DNA of 64,000 bases from an uncultured Alistipes sp. (GCA_948736885.1 CAPXWY010000001.1:1-64000), one strand, 5' to 3'. Shown: positions 52,079-60,574, counted from the first letter of the stretch. The notes: a model not told the origin generated them from the letters alone. Made by a program: numbers and translations.

Positions 52079-52721
52079 TCTGACCTCCTTCCTGAGCCTG
52101 GGGCTCGCTGGTTCGGGTGGCGCCGGACGCCGTGTCGGCAGGCATCTCGCCCGTCGAAACGCTCTTGAAAGCCATCCAGGCACGGTTGATCGCGTCGACA
52201 TAGGCGCGCGACGAAATGGTGGCGGCGGTCAGCGCATCGACGTCGCCGCCGTCCTTGGTGACGGCCAGCTTGCCGCCGACGAGCTTCTTCTGCTCCAGCT
52301 GCTGACCCTTGATGCTGTTGATAAGGGGGTTGCCCTCGTCGGCCATCTTGGTGCCGAGACCCGGGGTCTCGGTCTGCTTGAGGACATTGACGTTGATGAC
52401 CTCGCCTGCGGGCGTGAAGCCGACCATCAGGCTGACGGGACCGCCGAAGCCCTGCTTGGAGATGGCTTCGACCGCATAGCCGACCGTCATACCGTCGAGC
52501 GATGCAGTGTGGACCGTGACAATCATGTCGTCGATGGTCAGTTCGTCGCTGAGCGTCTCGTCGAACGCGGGAAGCACCCCGTTGAGCGCTTCGGTCTTGG
52601 CGGCCAGCTCGGCCTGCGCGATGGGCTCCAGCGTAATCATGTTGACGACGCCGACGCCCGCCGAAGCGATAAGCGTAATGCCGAACAGAACGGCCGTCAT
52701 GTTGAGAAGTGTGCTTTTCAT
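52071..52721 (-). CDS. rnfG: Rnf complex subunit RnfG
   Basis: A 216-residue protein with one N-terminal membrane helix and an FMN-binding domain. The covalent FMN site is the Thr in DALTAATISS (family S/T-GAT-S/T-T/S motif, here with A in place of G in the second position). The ATG at 52721 gives a normal length. It carries electrons on the outer face of the complex. Confidence 0.93.
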   Translation of the reverse strand: MKSTLLNMTAVLFGITLIASAGVGVVNMITLEPIAQAELAAKTEALNGVLPAFDETLSDELTIDDMIVTVHTASLDGMTVGYAVEAISKQGFGGPVSLMVGFTPAGEVINVNVLKQTETPGLGTKMADEGNPLINSIKGQQLEQKKLVGGKLAVTKDGGDVDALTAATISSRAYVDAINRAWMAFKSVSTGEMPADTASGATRTSEPQAQEGGQNE

Positions 52722-52734
52722 CTTGCCGTTCCTC

Positions 52735-53694
52735 CTATTTGACGCCGAAGCGTTTGGGTTTGACATACTTGTTGATAAGGGGCACCGTCGAATTCATAAT
52801 AAGGATAGCGAACGACATGCCCTCGGGGTAAGCGCCCCACAGACGGATGCACATGGTGATGGCACCGATGCCGACGGCGAAAATCACGCCGCCGCGCACG
52901 GTCATGGGCGAAGTGGAATAGTCCGTAGCCATGAAGATGGCACCGAGCATCGCACCGCCCGCCAACACGTGGAACAAGGGGAACTGCCACAAGGCGGCCT
53001 CCTCGGCCCCGCGGCTCAGCGCCACGACGAAAGCGAACGCAGCCATCGTAACGAGCACCGTCACAGGGATGTGCCACGTAATGACGCGGCGCCACAAAAG
53101 GTACACGAAGCCTGCGAACAGCGCCAGCGCGGCGACCTCGCCCAGCGAACCGGGCATGTTACCGAGCAGGAGGTCCTGCACGCCGAGAATGTCGGCGGCG
53201 GCCCCGTGCTTGACGGCGGCCAGCGGCGTAGCGCCCGACAAGGCGTCGAGCCCCTCGATTTCGGGGAACGCGGTCATCTGCACGGGATAGGCGATCAGCA
53301 GGAAGACACGCCCGACCAATGCGGGGTTGAACGGGTTCTTGCCCAGGCCGCCGAAAGTCATCTTGGCGATGGCGATGGCGACGAAGGCACCCATGACGAC
53401 GATCCACCAGGGAATCGACGCGGGGAGGTTGAAAGCCAGCAGGACGCCCGTAACCACGGCCGACCAATTGCCGACGGTGGGCTTGCCACCGACCAGAAAA
53501 CGCTGGATAAGGTACTCGAACCCTACGCACGAAAGCACCGAAAGGGCCGTGACGCAGAGCACGCTCCACCCGAAGACGACCGTCGAGACGATCAGCGCCG
53601 GCACGAGCGCGATGACGACGTCGCGCATGATCCGGCCCGTGGACTGCATGGTCTGCACGTGCGGAGCGGGAGCGACGATAAGTTTGTTAGCCAT
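52735..53694 (-). CDS. rnfD: Rnf complex subunit RnfD
   Basis: A 319-residue membrane protein (NqrB-like) with about nine helices. The family FMN-attachment region is visible in LSGATPLAAV (SGATP, covalent FMN through Thr). TFGGLGKNPFNPALVGRVFLLIAYP and MATDYSTSPMT are conserved. It works with RnfG in electron flow and ion transport. It lies 40 nt after rnfC. Confidence 0.95.
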   Translation of the reverse strand: MANKLIVAPAPHVQTMQSTGRIMRDVVIALVPALIVSTVVFGWSVLCVTALSVLSCVGFEYLIQRFLVGGKPTVGNWSAVVTGVLLAFNLPASIPWWIVVMGAFVAIAIAKMTFGGLGKNPFNPALVGRVFLLIAYPVQMTAFPEIEGLDALSGATPLAAVKHGAAADILGVQDLLLGNMPGSLGEVAALALFAGFVYLLWRRVITWHIPVTVLVTMAAFAFVVALSRGAEEAALWQFPLFHVLAGGAMLGAIFMATDYSTSPMTVRGGVIFAVGIGAITMCIRLWGAYPEGMSFAILIMNSTVPLINKYVKPKRFGVK

Positions 53695-53734
53695 ATTATT
53701 ATATCGTTTTTTACTTTACTTGGTTGGCACCGCG

Positions 53735-55084
53735 CTACTTTTTAGGTGCTGCCGCGGCGGCGCGCTGGCGGATGATGCCCATGACGCTCTGTTTGCCCAA
53801 GCGGATCCAGTCCAGCAGGGGCAGGTACGACGGACAGGTCGACTGGCAGCAGCCGCACTCGATGCACGAAGTGATCATCTGCGCTTCCAGCTCGTCCCAG
53901 TTCTTCTTCTGGGTCATTTTGGAGAGGTAGTAGGGCTCCAGACCCATCGGGCAGGCAGCCACGCACTTGGCGCACTTGATACACTGCGAGGCATCGCGGC
54001 GCACGGCATCGCGGCCGCTCAGAACGGTGATGCCCGAGCAGCCTTTCGTGACGGGCGACGCAAGGTTGACCATCGCACGGCCCATCATGGGACCGCCGTT
54101 GATGACCTTGCCTGCGTCGGCGGGCAGACCGCCTGCGGCGTCGATAAGCGACTGAATAGGCGTACCCATGCGCGTCAAGAGGTTCTTGGGCTCCTTGACG
54201 CTCTTGCCGGTAATAGTAACGACGCGTTCGATGAGCGGTTTGTTCTTCTGCACAGCGTAGTAAACGGCCAGCGTGGTCGACGCGTTGCAGACCACAGCCC
54301 CCACGTCGATGGGCAGTGCGGGCGGCGGCGGAACCTGACGGCCCGTCACGGCGGCAATCAACTGCTTCTCACCGCCTTGCGGATAACGCACCTTGAGGGG
54401 CACGACCTCGACGCCGTGGTACTCCTTGACGAGTTTGGAGAGATGGGCGATGGCGTCGGGCTTGTTGTTCTCGATGCCGATGAAAGCGCGGTCTACGCCG
54501 ATGGCCTTCATCAGAATCGAAACGCCGACAAGCAGCTCCTCGCCGTGCTCCAACATGGTACGGTGGTCGGAGGTGAGGTAAGGCTCGCACTCCACACCGT
54601 TGATAATCAGCGCGTCGGCTTTCTTGCCCGGAGGCACGGAGAGCTTGACGTGCGTGGGGAACGTGGCGCCGCCCATGCCGACGATGCCGGCGTCCTTGAT
54701 TTTGGCGATTATCTGCTCGGCCGACAGACTGCACTCCTTGACGAGCGTCTCCGAACGGTCGATGCCCTCGGCCCACTCGTCGCCCTCGCGCTTGATGGTA
54801 ATCATCATCTGACGCAGACCCTGCCCGTTGGGCTGCATGTCCACAGCCGCGACGGTACCCGAGACGGGCGAATGGATGTTGGCCGACATGAAACTGCCCG
54901 CCTCGGCGATAAGCTGCCCGGTGAGGACCTTGTCGCCCTTGGCGACCTTGGCCACGGCGGGCGCGCCGATATGCTGGGCCAGCGGAATCATCACCGTCTC
55001 GGGCAACGGAAGCACCTCGACGGGCTTGCCGCAGCTCAGCTTGTTTTCCGACGGATGAACTCCGCCCATTGGAAATGTTTTCAT
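53735..55084 (-). CDS. rnfC: Rnf complex subunit RnfC
   Basis: A 449-residue soluble subunit that binds FMN and NADH and two 4Fe-4S clusters. The N-terminal GGVHPSENKLSCGKPV, the GMGGATFPTHVK nucleotide loop, NGVECEPYLTSDHR, and two ferredoxin motifs C-x2-C-x2-C-x3-CP (near QCIKCAKCVAACP and SCIECGCCQSTCP) are all visible. It takes part in NAD+ reduction at the cytosolic face. Its start is separated from rnfB by an inserted-looking 157-bp element. Confidence 0.96.
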   Translation of the reverse strand: MKTFPMGGVHPSENKLSCGKPVEVLPLPETVMIPLAQHIGAPAVAKVAKGDKVLTGQLIAEAGSFMSANIHSPVSGTVAAVDMQPNGQGLRQMMITIKREGDEWAEGIDRSETLVKECSLSAEQIIAKIKDAGIVGMGGATFPTHVKLSVPPGKKADALIINGVECEPYLTSDHRTMLEHGEELLVGVSILMKAIGVDRAFIGIENNKPDAIAHLSKLVKEYHGVEVVPLKVRYPQGGEKQLIAAVTGRQVPPPPALPIDVGAVVCNASTTLAVYYAVQKNKPLIERVVTITGKSVKEPKNLLTRMGTPIQSLIDAAGGLPADAGKVINGGPMMGRAMVNLASPVTKGCSGITVLSGRDAVRRDASQCIKCAKCVAACPMGLEPYYLSKMTQKKNWDELEAQMITSCIECGCCQSTCPSYLPLLDWIRLGKQSVMGIIRQRAAAAAPKK

Positions 55085-55103
55085 AGGTATGTATCCTTTC
55101 TTT

Positions 55104-55260
55104 GTACCGAGGGTCCGTTTCCGGTCCGAATCGCAGGTTCGAGCGCTGTTGCTCGCGGCCGCGGGCCGCGTATTCAGGTCCGACCCTCCCCTAAATCCCC
55201 TCCTCGGAGGGGACTTGGTGCCGCTAACGCGGCAAAACCGACACTATCGATCCTCGGTAC
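55104..55260. mobile_element. MITE-like element with inverted termini between rnfB and rnfC
   Basis: GTACCGAGG (55104-55112) is repeated inverted at 55252-55260 (CCTCGGTAC), and the match continues imperfectly inward (GTCCG against ATCGA). The roughly 157 bp between hold a GC-rich stretch, a CCCCTCCTCGGAGGGG hairpin and no gene. All other joints in the rnf operon are 40 nt or less, so this looks like an insertion. Target-site duplication was not identified. Confidence 0.45.
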
Positions 55261-55276
55261 ATGATTGAACGATTTC

Positions 55277-56173
55277 TTATTCAGCCTTGGCAGCCTTTCC
55301 GGCAGCGGGCGCAGCAGGAGCGGCTTTTTCGGCGGGAGCCTTGGGCTCCTTGGGCAGGGGCTCCATGTTGACCAGTTTGATGGCACCCGTGGGGCACTCG
55401 TTGACGCACTTGCGGCAGAGCTTGCACTTCTGCGGGTCGATGTAGGCGAGGTTGTTCTCGACGGTGATGGCACCGAACTGGCAGACTTTCTCGCACTTGC
55501 CGCAGCCGATGCAGCCGGCCTTGCAGGCTTTCATGACGACAGCGCCCTTGTCCTTGGATACGCACGACACGTAGACGGCGCGGTCCTTGGGCCACTTCTT
55601 GCGCAGCTCGATGATGGCCTTGGGGCACGCCTTCACGCAGGCACCGCAGGCGGTGCACTTCTCGGGGTCGACCTCGGGAAGCCCGGTCGCAGGATTGATA
55701 TGAATGGCATCGAACGCACAGACCGTCACGCAGTCGCCGAAGCCCAGACAGCCGAACGAACAGCCCGTCTCGCCGACATAGAGCGACGAAGCAACGGCGC
55801 ACGAACGGGCCCCGTTGTACTCGTTGGTCCGGGGACGCTTCTCGCACGTGCCGCCGCAGCGGACCGTAGCGGTCTGCGGCTCCTTCTCGGCCGCCGCCTT
55901 ACCCAGGTAGGCCGCGATGGACTTCATGCAGTCGCCGCCGCCCACCGGACAGAAGAGCGCCGAAATATCGTCGTTCTTGACCAGCGCGTCGGCCATGCCG
56001 CGGCAACCGGCGAATCCGCAGCCGCCGCAGTTGGCACCGGGCAGCATCTTCTCCACCTGGTCGATGCGCGGGTCCTCCTCGACGCGGAACTTCTGCGCGA
56101 CGAAGTAGAGGATCACGGCGGAAAGTACTCCCAGGACACAGAGCGTCAGGATGGTGTAAAGTAATACTTCCAT
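55277..56173 (-). CDS. rnfB: Rnf complex subunit RnfB
   Basis: A 298-residue iron-sulfur subunit with an N-terminal membrane helix. The DUF-type 4Fe-4S domain GANCGGCGFAGCRGMADAL is followed by an extended series of ferredoxin motifs (CTACGACVKACP, CIGCGKCEKVC, CKLCRKCVNECP). This is longer than the E. coli RsxB and like clostridial RnfB. It accepts electrons from reduced ferredoxin. The Ala/Pro-rich C-terminus after residue 270 is low-complexity. Its ATG overlaps the rseC stop by 1 nt. Confidence 0.95.
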   Translation of the reverse strand: MEVLLYTILTLCVLGVLSAVILYFVAQKFRVEEDPRIDQVEKMLPGANCGGCGFAGCRGMADALVKNDDISALFCPVGGGDCMKSIAAYLGKAAAEKEPQTATVRCGGTCEKRPRTNEYNGARSCAVASSLYVGETGCSFGCLGFGDCVTVCAFDAIHINPATGLPEVDPEKCTACGACVKACPKAIIELRKKWPKDRAVYVSCVSKDKGAVVMKACKAGCIGCGKCEKVCQFGAITVENNLAYIDPQKCKLCRKCVNECPTGAIKLVNMEPLPKEPKAPAEKAAPAAPAAGKAAKAE

Positions 56174-56592
56174 TAGTTTTTAGTTATTGTAAATTGAATT
56201 GTGTGTTCGATACGACGGCGGAAAAGCCACAATACCATATAATATAGGAGCACGGCCCCGAGCGATGCCAGCGCGCCGCGGTCCTCGCTCCACCCTGCCG
56301 CGCCGACCGTAAGGCCCAGCACGGCCAGCAAAACGACGAGCGCCCCGCCATAGGCAAGAGCGACCGACAAAATCCCGATGCGGCGCCGGACCCCCACGGT
56401 CACGGCATCGCCCGGAGCGAACGCCCCGGCCTCGGAAGCGGCCACCTCGACGATTTTTTCCTGCGTCTCGGCCAGCCCGCAGGCCTGCCGCGCGCTGCAC
56501 GTCCCGCAGGCGCTGTGCGAAGTAATCCGCACGAAGACTTTTCCGGCTTCCGTGCGTTCGACGGTCCCGCTATGTTCTATCAGTTCCGCCAC
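56173..56592 (-). CDS. rseC: SoxR-reducing/RseC-family protein
   Basis: A 139-residue membrane protein: cytosolic N-terminus with C-x2-C-x4-C (ACGTCSARQAC), the beta fold around VRITSHSACG, then two to three helices and a basic tail. RseC-family proteins are found in rsx/rnf operons and are involved in SoxR reduction in E. coli; here it probably assists the Rnf complex. It starts 4 nt after nadE and overlaps rnfB by 1 nt. Confidence 0.9.
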   Translation of the reverse strand: MAELIEHSGTVERTEAGKVFVRITSHSACGTCSARQACGLAETQEKIVEVAASEAGAFAPGDAVTVGVRRRIGILSVALAYGGALVVLLAVLGLTVGAAGWSEDRGALASLGAVLLYYMVLWLFRRRIEHTIQFTITKN

Positions 56593-56596
56593 GGTC

Positions 56597-58174
56597 TCAG
56601 TCCCCGTATTTGTTGGTCAGCGGCATCAACCGCTCGTGGCCGAACGAACACATCGACAGCCGCAGCACGGGCGGGAACTGGTAGCGCTTCTTCTCGTTGC
56701 GCATGATCATGGCGTGGATTTTCTCGACGACCTCGGAATCGAATCCGGCGTTGATGATCTCCTCGCGGTGCTGTCCCTCCTCGATCATGCGGAACAGAAT
56801 GGCGTCGACCACCTCGTAGGGCGGCAAAATATCGGTGTCCTTCTGCCCGGGATGCAGCTCGGACGACGGTTCCTTTTTAAGGATGTTTTCGGGAATAGGC
56901 TCGCCCTGCGTGCGGTTGATATAGCGGGCCATGTCGTAGATTTCCCCCTTGTAGAGGTCGCCCGTGGGGCTGAAAGCGCCCGCCGTATCGCCGTAGAGGG
57001 TACAGAAACCCAGCGCGTTCTCGCTCTTGTTGGACGAATTGAGCAGGATATAGTCGTTCTTGTTCTGCACGGCCATCAAGAGGATGGTGCGGATGCGGGT
57101 CTGTATATTCTCCTCCGTAGCGTCGAACTCGGTGCCGCCGATGACGGGCTTGAGCGTGTCGATGACGCTTGTATAGATTTCGGAAATGGGGATGACGTTG
57201 TACTCGATACCCAACCGCACGGCCAACTCCTTGGCATCCTCGACCGAATCTTCGGACGAGAAAGGCGAGGGCATCAACAAGGCCCGGACATTCTCCCGGC
57301 CGAGCGCATCGGCGGCCAGACACGCCACCACGGCGGAGTCGATACCGCCCGAAAGGCCGATGCAGGCTTTCTTGTAACCGTTCTTGAGGAAGAAATCGCG
57401 CAGGCCGCACCGCGCAGCCTCGTAGACCATCCGTGTGCGGTCGCCGGACGAAGGGATAGTGACCGGCTCGCCCTTGGAACGGGTATCGAAGACCCGGAAA
57501 TCCTCCTCGAAACTTTTCATCATCAGCACGAGCTCGCCGCGGCTGTTGAACGCTCCGGACGTACCGTCGTAGACGATGTCGGTAGCACCCCCGACCTGGT
57601 TGACCAGCACGAGGTTCTTGCCCTCGACGAACGAGAGGTTGCGCATCATCTCGTAACGCCGGGTCATGGTTCCCTTGCCGTACTTGCGGGCGTTGATGGA
57701 GATAATCGTATCGACCGAACGGTCGAAATCGCGCTCGCGGCTCAGGTCATCGCCGACGATGACGGCGCACTTGCGGCCCTTGACCGTGACATACTCGAAC
57801 CCTTTGGACGGAACGAGAAAACCCATCTCGCGACGGGCCGTGATGTATTTCTTGCCGACGTACCGCAGCACCTTGCGGTCTTGGATGAGCGCCGCGGCGC
57901 TGACCGTGCCGTCGGCCGTGAGGAGCGGAAGCCCCACGATGGCGGCGATGCCGTCGCAGCACGACGCGATTTCTACCAGCGCCTCCTCGCACAACTCCAG
58001 GAAAGTGGTCTTACGCAGCAGGTCGAAACCCGGCGTTCCGCTCAGCGCCTGCTCGGCGAAAATCACCAGGTCCGCATTCCTGGCTTTCGCCTTGTGGATC
58101 GCGCCGATGATTTTCGACGCATTGCCGTCCACATCGCCGACGGTATAATTCAACTGGGCTATAGCGATTTTCAT
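56597..58174 (-). CDS. nadE: NAD+ synthetase with degenerate glutaminase domain
   Basis: A 525-residue protein with the two-domain layout of glutamine-dependent NadE. The N-terminal nitrilase-like domain keeps Glu41 (VIFAEQALSG) and Lys109 (GKKYI), but the position of the catalytic Cys (family ICED) reads VGDD (Gly141). The C-terminal synthetase has the PP-loop SGGIDSA and NSSNKSE. It adenylates deamido-NAD and amidates it to NAD+. Loss of the Cys suggests use of free ammonia rather than glutamine. First gene of the nadE-rseC-rnf operon. Confidence 0.93.
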   Translation of the reverse strand: MKIAIAQLNYTVGDVDGNASKIIGAIHKAKARNADLVIFAEQALSGTPGFDLLRKTTFLELCEEALVEIASCCDGIAAIVGLPLLTADGTVSAAALIQDRKVLRYVGKKYITARREMGFLVPSKGFEYVTVKGRKCAVIVGDDLSRERDFDRSVDTIISINARKYGKGTMTRRYEMMRNLSFVEGKNLVLVNQVGGATDIVYDGTSGAFNSRGELVLMMKSFEEDFRVFDTRSKGEPVTIPSSGDRTRMVYEAARCGLRDFFLKNGYKKACIGLSGGIDSAVVACLAADALGRENVRALLMPSPFSSEDSVEDAKELAVRLGIEYNVIPISEIYTSVIDTLKPVIGGTEFDATEENIQTRIRTILLMAVQNKNDYILLNSSNKSENALGFCTLYGDTAGAFSPTGDLYKGEIYDMARYINRTQGEPIPENILKKEPSSELHPGQKDTDILPPYEVVDAILFRMIEEGQHREEIINAGFDSEVVEKIHAMIMRNEKKRYQFPPVLRLSMCSFGHERLMPLTNKYGD

Positions 58175-58207
58175 CTATGGCAATTTAAGTCCGAAATTAC
58201 AACTTCG

Positions 58208-58215
58208 CAAAGTTA
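58208..58215 (-). promoter_or_regulatory. nadE -7 box
   Basis: Minus-strand TAACTTTG matches the -7 consensus, 33 nt before the nadE start. No TTG at the right distance was found; the region upstream is AT-rich. Confidence 0.4.
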
Positions 58216-58246
58216 AGGATTATTTGTAAAAGTCGGAAAAATTTTC

Positions 58247-58266
58247 CATGTTAATAAATTAACATG
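58247..58266. promoter_or_regulatory. Palindrome upstream of nadE
   Basis: CATGTTAAT-AA-ATTAACATG: 9-bp perfect arms around a 2-nt spacer, about 30 bp upstream of the -7 box. Size and position suit a dimeric regulator or a second hairpin. Regulator unknown. Confidence 0.45.
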
Positions 58267-58303
58267 ACTGCGAGGGCCGGGCCGTGGCAACAATGAAACG
58301 CAA

Positions 58304-58335
58304 GACAGCCGGAACCCGCTGGGGCTCCGGCTGTC
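58304..58335 (-). terminator. Hairpin after the zinc-ribbon gene
   Basis: A perfect 10-bp stem (58304-58313 with 58326-58335), 12-nt loop, about 20 nt past the zinc-ribbon stop. The T-run on the minus strand is weak, so termination strength is uncertain. Confidence 0.6.
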
Positions 58336-58354
58336 GGAACGCAATGCAGCTGCG

Positions 58355-59116
58355 CTACTCCTTCGCCGGCTCGGGGTCGGCGACGAGGATACGGCCGCAG
58401 TATTCGCAGATGATGATTTTCTTGCCCTGGCGGATGTCGGCCTGACGCTGGGGCGGGATTCGGTTGAAGCAGCCGCCGCAGGCATCGCGCTTAACCGTCA
58501 CGACGGCCAGCCCGTTGTGGACGTTGCGGCGGATACGCTCGTAGGCGACCAGCAGACGCTCGTCGATTTTGGCCCGGATTTTCTCGGCCTGCGCCCCGAA
58601 CTCGGCGACCTGCGGCGCGGTCTCGGCCTCGATACCCTCCAGCTCGCTCTTCTTGGCTTCCAGGTCGGCGGCCCGCTCGCTGCTGAGCGCCTCGGCCTCC
58701 TCCAAGAGCACCTTCTTACTCTTGATGCCGGCGGCATACTCCTTGAGCCGCTTGTCGGCCAGTTCGATTTCCAGCTCCTGGTATTCGATTTCCTTGGTGA
58801 TGGCGTCGAACTCGCGGTTGTTGCGCACGTTGTTCTGCTGCTCCTTGTAGTTGGCAATCATGATTTTGGCCTGGTCGGTCTCGCGCTTGCGCTGCTTGAT
58901 CAGGGCGTTGAGCTCCTCGATTTCGGCGTTGATCTTGTCGACGCGGGTCCGCATGCCCGCCATCTCGTCCTCGAGGTCCTGCACCTCCAACGGCAGATCG
59001 CCCTTGACCTTGTTGATCTCGTCGATCCTGCTGTCGATACGCTGCAGTTCGTAGAGCGCCAGGATCTTCTCCTGCATCGAGTAATCGGCCTCGGCGGTCT
59101 TCTTCTGTGTAGCCAT
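58355..59116 (-). CDS. Coiled-coil zinc-ribbon protein (C4-type, DUF164-like)
   Basis: A 253-residue protein, nearly all helical coiled coil (residues about 15-190), closed by a C4 zinc ribbon (ACGGC, then ICEYCGRI near the end). This matches the conserved bacterial family often encoded next to Nif3-like proteins; its exact function is unknown. It follows the Nif3-like gene by 27 nt and is the last gene of the minus-strand set before the hairpin at 58304. Confidence 0.88.
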   Translation of the reverse strand: MATQKKTAEADYSMQEKILALYELQRIDSRIDEINKVKGDLPLEVQDLEDEMAGMRTRVDKINAEIEELNALIKQRKRETDQAKIMIANYKEQQNNVRNNREFDAITKEIEYQELEIELADKRLKEYAAGIKSKKVLLEEAEALSSERAADLEAKKSELEGIEAETAPQVAEFGAQAEKIRAKIDERLLVAYERIRRNVHNGLAVVTVKRDACGGCFNRIPPQRQADIRQGKKIIICEYCGRILVADPEPAKE

Positions 59117-59143
59117 ATGATGTCGTAATGATTTTGAACCTAA

Positions 59144-59929
59144 TTAAACCCAATAGTTCACCGGATTGCGCGTGCACGCGCTCCTGCGGAGCGCAAAGGT
59201 AAGCAAATTTTTCGATAAAATGTCAAACAGCAGCCGAATTGCGCAATATTCGCTCTCGAAGTGTCCCACGTCGGCCACCGTGAGGGCCGAATCGGGGGTC
59301 ATGAAGTCGTTGTACTTGAGGTCGGCCGTGACGTAGAAATCGGCCCCGGCGGCCCGGGCGGCACCGATGAGCGAAGCCCCGGCCCCGGTGCAGACGGCTA
59401 CACGGCGCACCTCGTCGCGGACGATGTCGCTGTGGCGGATGGCCTTGACAGCCAGTTCTTTCTGAAGCAGCCGCATGAAACCGGCCGCAGCCATCGGCTC
59501 CGGCAGCTCGCCGACGACCCCGAAACCCACCTTGGCGTCGGCGTCGGAAGGCTCCAGCACCCGCAGGTTCTCAACGCCCAGCTGCCCGGCCAGGTACCAG
59601 CTCATGCCGCCGGGGGCGCTGTCGAGGTTGGTGTGGCAGGCATAAAGCGCAATGCCGCGGCGGATGGCGCGCTCGACGCAGCGCTGCACCATGTCGGCCG
59701 AGTTGAAACGTTTCAGCGCATGGAAGACAATCGGATGATGGGTAATAACGAGGTCGCAGCCCTCGCGCTCGGCTTCGTCCAGCACCTCGTCGGTGACATC
59801 GACGGCCAGCAGCGCAGCATGCACCTCGTCGTCGGGACGCCCGACGATGAGCCCGGCATTGTCGTAGGGGGCCTGCCATGCGAGCGGCGCGAACCGCTCG
59901 ATGACGTCGGTTATTTGCTTGATTTTCAT
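59144..59929 (-). CDS. Nif3-like dinuclear metal-centre protein (GTP cyclohydrolase I type 2-like)
   Basis: A 261-residue protein starting at the ATG at 59929. Metal-binding blocks: APYDNAGLIVG, CDLVITHHPIVFHAL (His-His pair), YACHTNLDSAPGG and DVGHFESEY. Members form hexamers with a two-metal site; the family is conserved but of uncertain role. Many Bacteroidetes homologues have a PII-like insert of about 100 residues, absent here. It lies 4 nt after the MerR-type gene. Confidence 0.92.
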   Translation of the reverse strand: MKIKQITDVIERFAPLAWQAPYDNAGLIVGRPDDEVHAALLAVDVTDEVLDEAEREGCDLVITHHPIVFHALKRFNSADMVQRCVERAIRRGIALYACHTNLDSAPGGMSWYLAGQLGVENLRVLEPSDADAKVGFGVVGELPEPMAAAGFMRLLQKELAVKAIRHSDIVRDEVRRVAVCTGAGASLIGAARAAGADFYVTADLKYNDFMTPDSALTVADVGHFESEYCAIRLLFDILSKNLLTFALRRSACTRNPVNYWV

Positions 59930-59933
59930 CGGC

Positions 59934-60509
59934 TCAGAATAACGACTGTTCGTAAAAGGCGAAAAGTTCCTTGTTCTCGCCCTCCTCCGGCTTGCGGCGG
60001 GGACGGCGCGCGGCGCGCGGCTTCTTCTCCGCAGGGGCATCGGCCGCCGCGGCGGGCTCCCCGGCGGGCGTTTCGGGCTCGATTTTGACAACGGGCTTAC
60101 GGCGCGGCGCAACGTCCTGCGCGGCAGGTGCTTCGGCCGCATGCTCCTCGTCGGCGACCACCCCCTCGCCGCCCGTCTTGAGGTCCTCGCGCACCTCGAC
60201 CAGCAGCGCCCGGATATGGCGCAGGCGGGTCATCAGCTCGGCCTCGCGCTTGATGGGGTCGTCGGCCCCTCCGGCGGCGCGGCGCTTCATGGCTTTCTTG
60301 GCCCCGTCGAGCGTCATGCCGCGCTCCTTGACCAGGTGGTAGATGACCTTGAGGTTCTCCACGTCCTGCGGAGAAAAAAGGCGGTTGCCCTTCTTGTTGC
60401 GCTTGGGCTTCAGCACGCTGAACTGCGATTCCCAATGGCGGATGAGCGACGTCTTGACGTCGAACATCTCGGCCAGCTCGCCCATCGAATAAAAAAGTTT
60501 TTCGGCCAC
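59934..60509 (-). CDS. MerR-family transcriptional regulator
   Basis: A 191-residue protein. The start is taken as GTG at 60509 (VAEKLFYSMGELAEMFDV); the ATG at 60485 would cut the conserved lead-in. The MerR helix-turn-helix spans residues 7-60 (FDVKTSLIRHWESQFSVLKPKRN, NRLFSPQDVENLKVIYHLV). The C-terminal 90 residues are low-complexity, rich in Ala, Glu and Arg, with no effector domain. It follows a CAGAATGACA repeat and lies 4 nt before nif3. Confidence 0.82.
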   Translation of the reverse strand: MAEKLFYSMGELAEMFDVKTSLIRHWESQFSVLKPKRNKKGNRLFSPQDVENLKVIYHLVKERGMTLDGAKKAMKRRAAGGADDPIKREAELMTRLRHIRALLVEVREDLKTGGEGVVADEEHAAEAPAAQDVAPRRKPVVKIEPETPAGEPAAAADAPAEKKPRAARRPRRKPEEGENKELFAFYEQSLF

Positions 60510-60536
60510 GGCTTCGTCCGATTGAATTGATATGAA

Positions 60537-60568
60537 AGATTCTTCGTCGCTCTGCTCCTCAGAATGAC
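60537..60568 (-). repeat. CAGAATGACA repeat copy inside an operon
   Basis: AGATTCTTCG...CTCAGAATGAC, read on the plus strand, fills most of the gap between the MerR-type gene and the rRNA methyltransferase gene. It is the only copy here between two genes of one apparent transcript. Confidence 0.6.
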
Positions 60569-60574
60569 GGTTCG

